Translations under genes and position numbers: made by a program
From: Chloroflexota bacterium
GTDB taxonomy: Bacteria; Chloroflexota; Dehalococcoidia; GIF9; UBA5629
Assembly: GCA_026389675.1 (NCBI GenBank)
Contig: JAPLHJ010000308.1
Coordinates: 1-6,856, forward strand
Length of the DNA stretch: 6,856 nt
Direction of reading: 5' to 3'
Shown here: positions 5,614 through 6,856 of the stretch, one piece after another
Layout of the letters: every line of letters begins with the position of its first letter
How positions within the stretch are numbered: the first letter of the stretch is position 1
The notes under the pieces: generated by a model
Told to the model about the DNA's origin: nothing
What the model saw: the letters and a program-made list of their open reading frames with translations, nothing else
Database searches by the model: none

Positions 5614-6717
5614 ATGACAAAACCGTTAGATCCAGTTGAAGTGCACGCGAAGCTGAAGGCACGTATTGAAGAGAACAAATTCCCAATCGAACCCATCTAT
5701 TTCGAGCTGGCCAACAGGATTTTTCCCGGAGACAAGGAGATCATGCCTCGTATCATAGCCCGCCTGGCCAACGCCGAGCAGGCCAAGATTGTGGCGGCAC
5801 TGCCAGACCCGGATCTTCCGGCTGGGGCGGGCAGGTCGCTGGAGGTATCCGATGCCTTCGCCCGCAAGCTGGGCATGGACAGGGCCGTGATAACCAGGCA
5901 TATCCGTGAGCTTTTTGAAAAGGGCCTGGTCTTTCCCACCAAGAAGGGGCCCGCCATGGCGCGCACGTTCCTTCAATTGCACGACGCCGCCCTGGGCAAC
6001 CCCAATTATGATAAAAGCCTGGGCCGGATTTACTATGACCTGTGGGGTTCCCTCGAAGGACCCATGACCAAGCCGGTCCCCGGCAATCTGCCCGCCGGTT
6101 ATGCCAGCGAGGTCAGGGTCGTTCCCCGCTGGCCTTCCATAAAGGACGTACAGGGCGTCCAGGCCTTTGAGGATGCCCGGGCTATATTAAAGTCCCGCAG
6201 CCTGATTTCAGTGATGCGCTGCGGCTGCAAGGCGTCGCACACCGACCGCTGGTGCGGCATTCCCGACGAGTCATGCATAACCGTGGACCGCACCGCGCAG
6301 TATAACCTGGACAGGAAAACGGGCAGGAAGATATCCGCTGACGAGGCCATATCGATCATCGAGAAATACGATAAGTACCCCACTGTGCATCTCGCTGTCA
6401 ACCAGCGTGAGGTAACCCAGCTTCTCTGCAACTGTCATTACTGCTGCTGCCTTGCTATAAAAGTTGCCCAGAAGAGCCGCTTTGTTTGCGAAGTCGACCC
6501 CAAGAAATGCAAGGGCTGCAAAGTCTGCGTGGAGAGGTGCCAGTTCTCGGCCAACTCCATGAAAAAGTACGATGGGATCGAGGGCGAGAAGGGTTTCTCA
6601 GATCCGGAGATATGCCGGGGCTGTGGGAGCTGCGTAATCACCTGTAAATCGGGCGCCAGGAGCATGAAGCTGGTGCGTCCGGCGGAGCATGTGCCAGAGT
6701 CGCTGAGTATCTATTAG
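5614..6717 (+). CDS. winged-helix-like, Cys-rich and 2x[4Fe-4S] ferredoxin-domain protein
   Basis: This 367-residue protein has three visible parts. Residues about 72-112 (SLEVSDAFARKLGMDRAV, then ELFEKGLVFPTKKG) look like a winged-helix segment. The middle has C203-G-C205, C214, C221 and then C272-N-C274-HY-C277-C278-C279. Before the CNC motif stands VHLAVN, matching the (L)VH...N...CNC pattern of a widespread family of anaerobe Fe-S proteins. The C-terminal ferredoxin has C299, C302, C305, C309 and C334, C337, C340, C344. The family is usually annotated only as 4Fe-4S binding protein. Its role is not established to my knowledge; redox sensing or electron transfer tied to neighbouring enzymes is inference. 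AAGGAG at 5601-5606 supports ATG 5614. It lies 42 bases after the IorB tail and probably belongs to the same transcript. A role as a true transcription factor is possible but not shown. Confidence 0.78.
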   Translation: MTKPLDPVEVHAKLKARIEENKFPIEPIYFELANRIFPGDKEIMPRIIARLANAEQAKIVAALPDPDLPAGAGRSLEVSDAFARKLGMDRAVITRHIRELFEKGLVFPTKKGPAMARTFLQLHDAALGNPNYDKSLGRIYYDLWGSLEGPMTKPVPGNLPAGYASEVRVVPRWPSIKDVQGVQAFEDARAILKSRSLISVMRCGCKASHTDRWCGIPDESCITVDRTAQYNLDRKTGRKISADEAISIIEKYDKYPTVHLAVNQREVTQLLCNCHYCCCLAIKVAQKSRFVCEVDPKKCKGCKVCVERCQFSANSMKKYDGIEGEKGFSDPEICRGCGSCVITCKSGARSMKLVRPAEHVPESLSIY

Positions 6718-6760
6718 CCCTTATGTGCTCTGAACTGCCTGCCGTAACGGGATAGCTTAG

Positions 6761-6856
6761 ATGGGACTTTTCCATTGCCCCCTGGGTGCGCCGTACTATG
6801 ATGACGATGCCTGCATAGACTGCGGGCTGTGTTACGCCAAATCGTCCGAGGAGAGG
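6761..6856 (+). CDS. Fe-S protein, N-terminal end (partial); possibly a CooC/Mrp-like ATPase with a ferredoxin-type leader
   Basis: ATG 6761 opens 32 residues that run off the right edge. A TAG at 6758-6760 lies in frame directly before it, so no earlier start is possible. The fragment has C6 and then C18-x2-C21-x2-C24 (ACIDCGLCYA), a ferredoxin-like cluster site preceded by an acidic DDD. The opening MGLFHCPLGAPYYDDD resembles, from memory, N-terminal leaders on MinD/CooC-type P-loop ATPases in anaerobes, but no P-loop is inside the window, so that is a weak guess. The ribosome site is poor (only a GGGA-like stretch near 6749-6752). It follows the Fe-S protein by 43 bases on the same strand and may be co-transcribed. 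Confidence 0.6.
   Translation, partial: MGLFHCPLGAPYYDDDACIDCGLCYAKSSEER

Noticed and set aside
6718..6760. Tiny open frame starting at ATG 6723 and ending at TAG 6753-6755, or a terminator in this gap
   Set aside because: Ten codons without a good ribosome site, and no hairpin with a T run. It looks like a plain spacer.

Overview
The window looks like part of a chromosome from a strict anaerobe. Almost all of it is + strand genes for iron-sulfur and 2-oxoacid:ferredoxin metabolism. Codons are fairly GC-rich and Shine-Dalgarno sites are clear (AAGGAG/AAGGAGG), so a bacterium is more likely than an archaeon. An interspersed repeat of the TTGCGAGGAG...CGACGAAGCAATC type, an FrhB-like protein and an IorAB pair would suit an anaerobic Chloroflexota (Dehalococcoidia-like) or a Desulfobacterota genome. 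The sequence alone does not settle the lineage.

Layout. Positions 2-181 hold the C-terminal end of a 2-oxoacid:ferredoxin oxidoreductase gamma-type subunit. A 121-bp spacer with a good sigma70-like promoter follows. Next come two genes that together make a split UxaA-family (altronate dehydratase / sulfolactate sulfo-lyase-like) enzyme: a small SAF-domain subunit (303-572) and a large catalytic subunit (best start 592, end 1740). A 163-bp spacer (1741-1903) carries the interspersed repeat and a second promoter candidate. Then comes a tightly packed cluster: an FrhB-like Fe-S flavoprotein (1904-3043), IorA (3045-4985), IorB interrupted by a frame change (4982-5425 plus 5422-5571), and a protein with a winged-helix-like N-terminal part, a Cys-rich middle and a ferredoxin end (5614-6717). 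The right edge holds the start of another Fe-S protein (6761 onward).

How the genes may work together (inference): a UxaA-type lyase or dehydratase yields a 2-oxoacid. 2-Oxoacid:ferredoxin oxidoreductases, one on each side of it, oxidatively decarboxylate 2-oxoacids to acyl-CoA plus reduced ferredoxin. The FrhB-like protein could pass those electrons to a flavin and on to another carrier. The last two proteins look like redox, sensing or cofactor-maturation accessories. The substrate cannot be read from the sequence.

The strongest anomaly is IorB, whose frame breaks at about 5417-5425. Adding one A to a short A run would restore a 196-residue protein of normal family length. No RNA genes, CRISPR arrays, insertion sequences or convincing terminators were seen.
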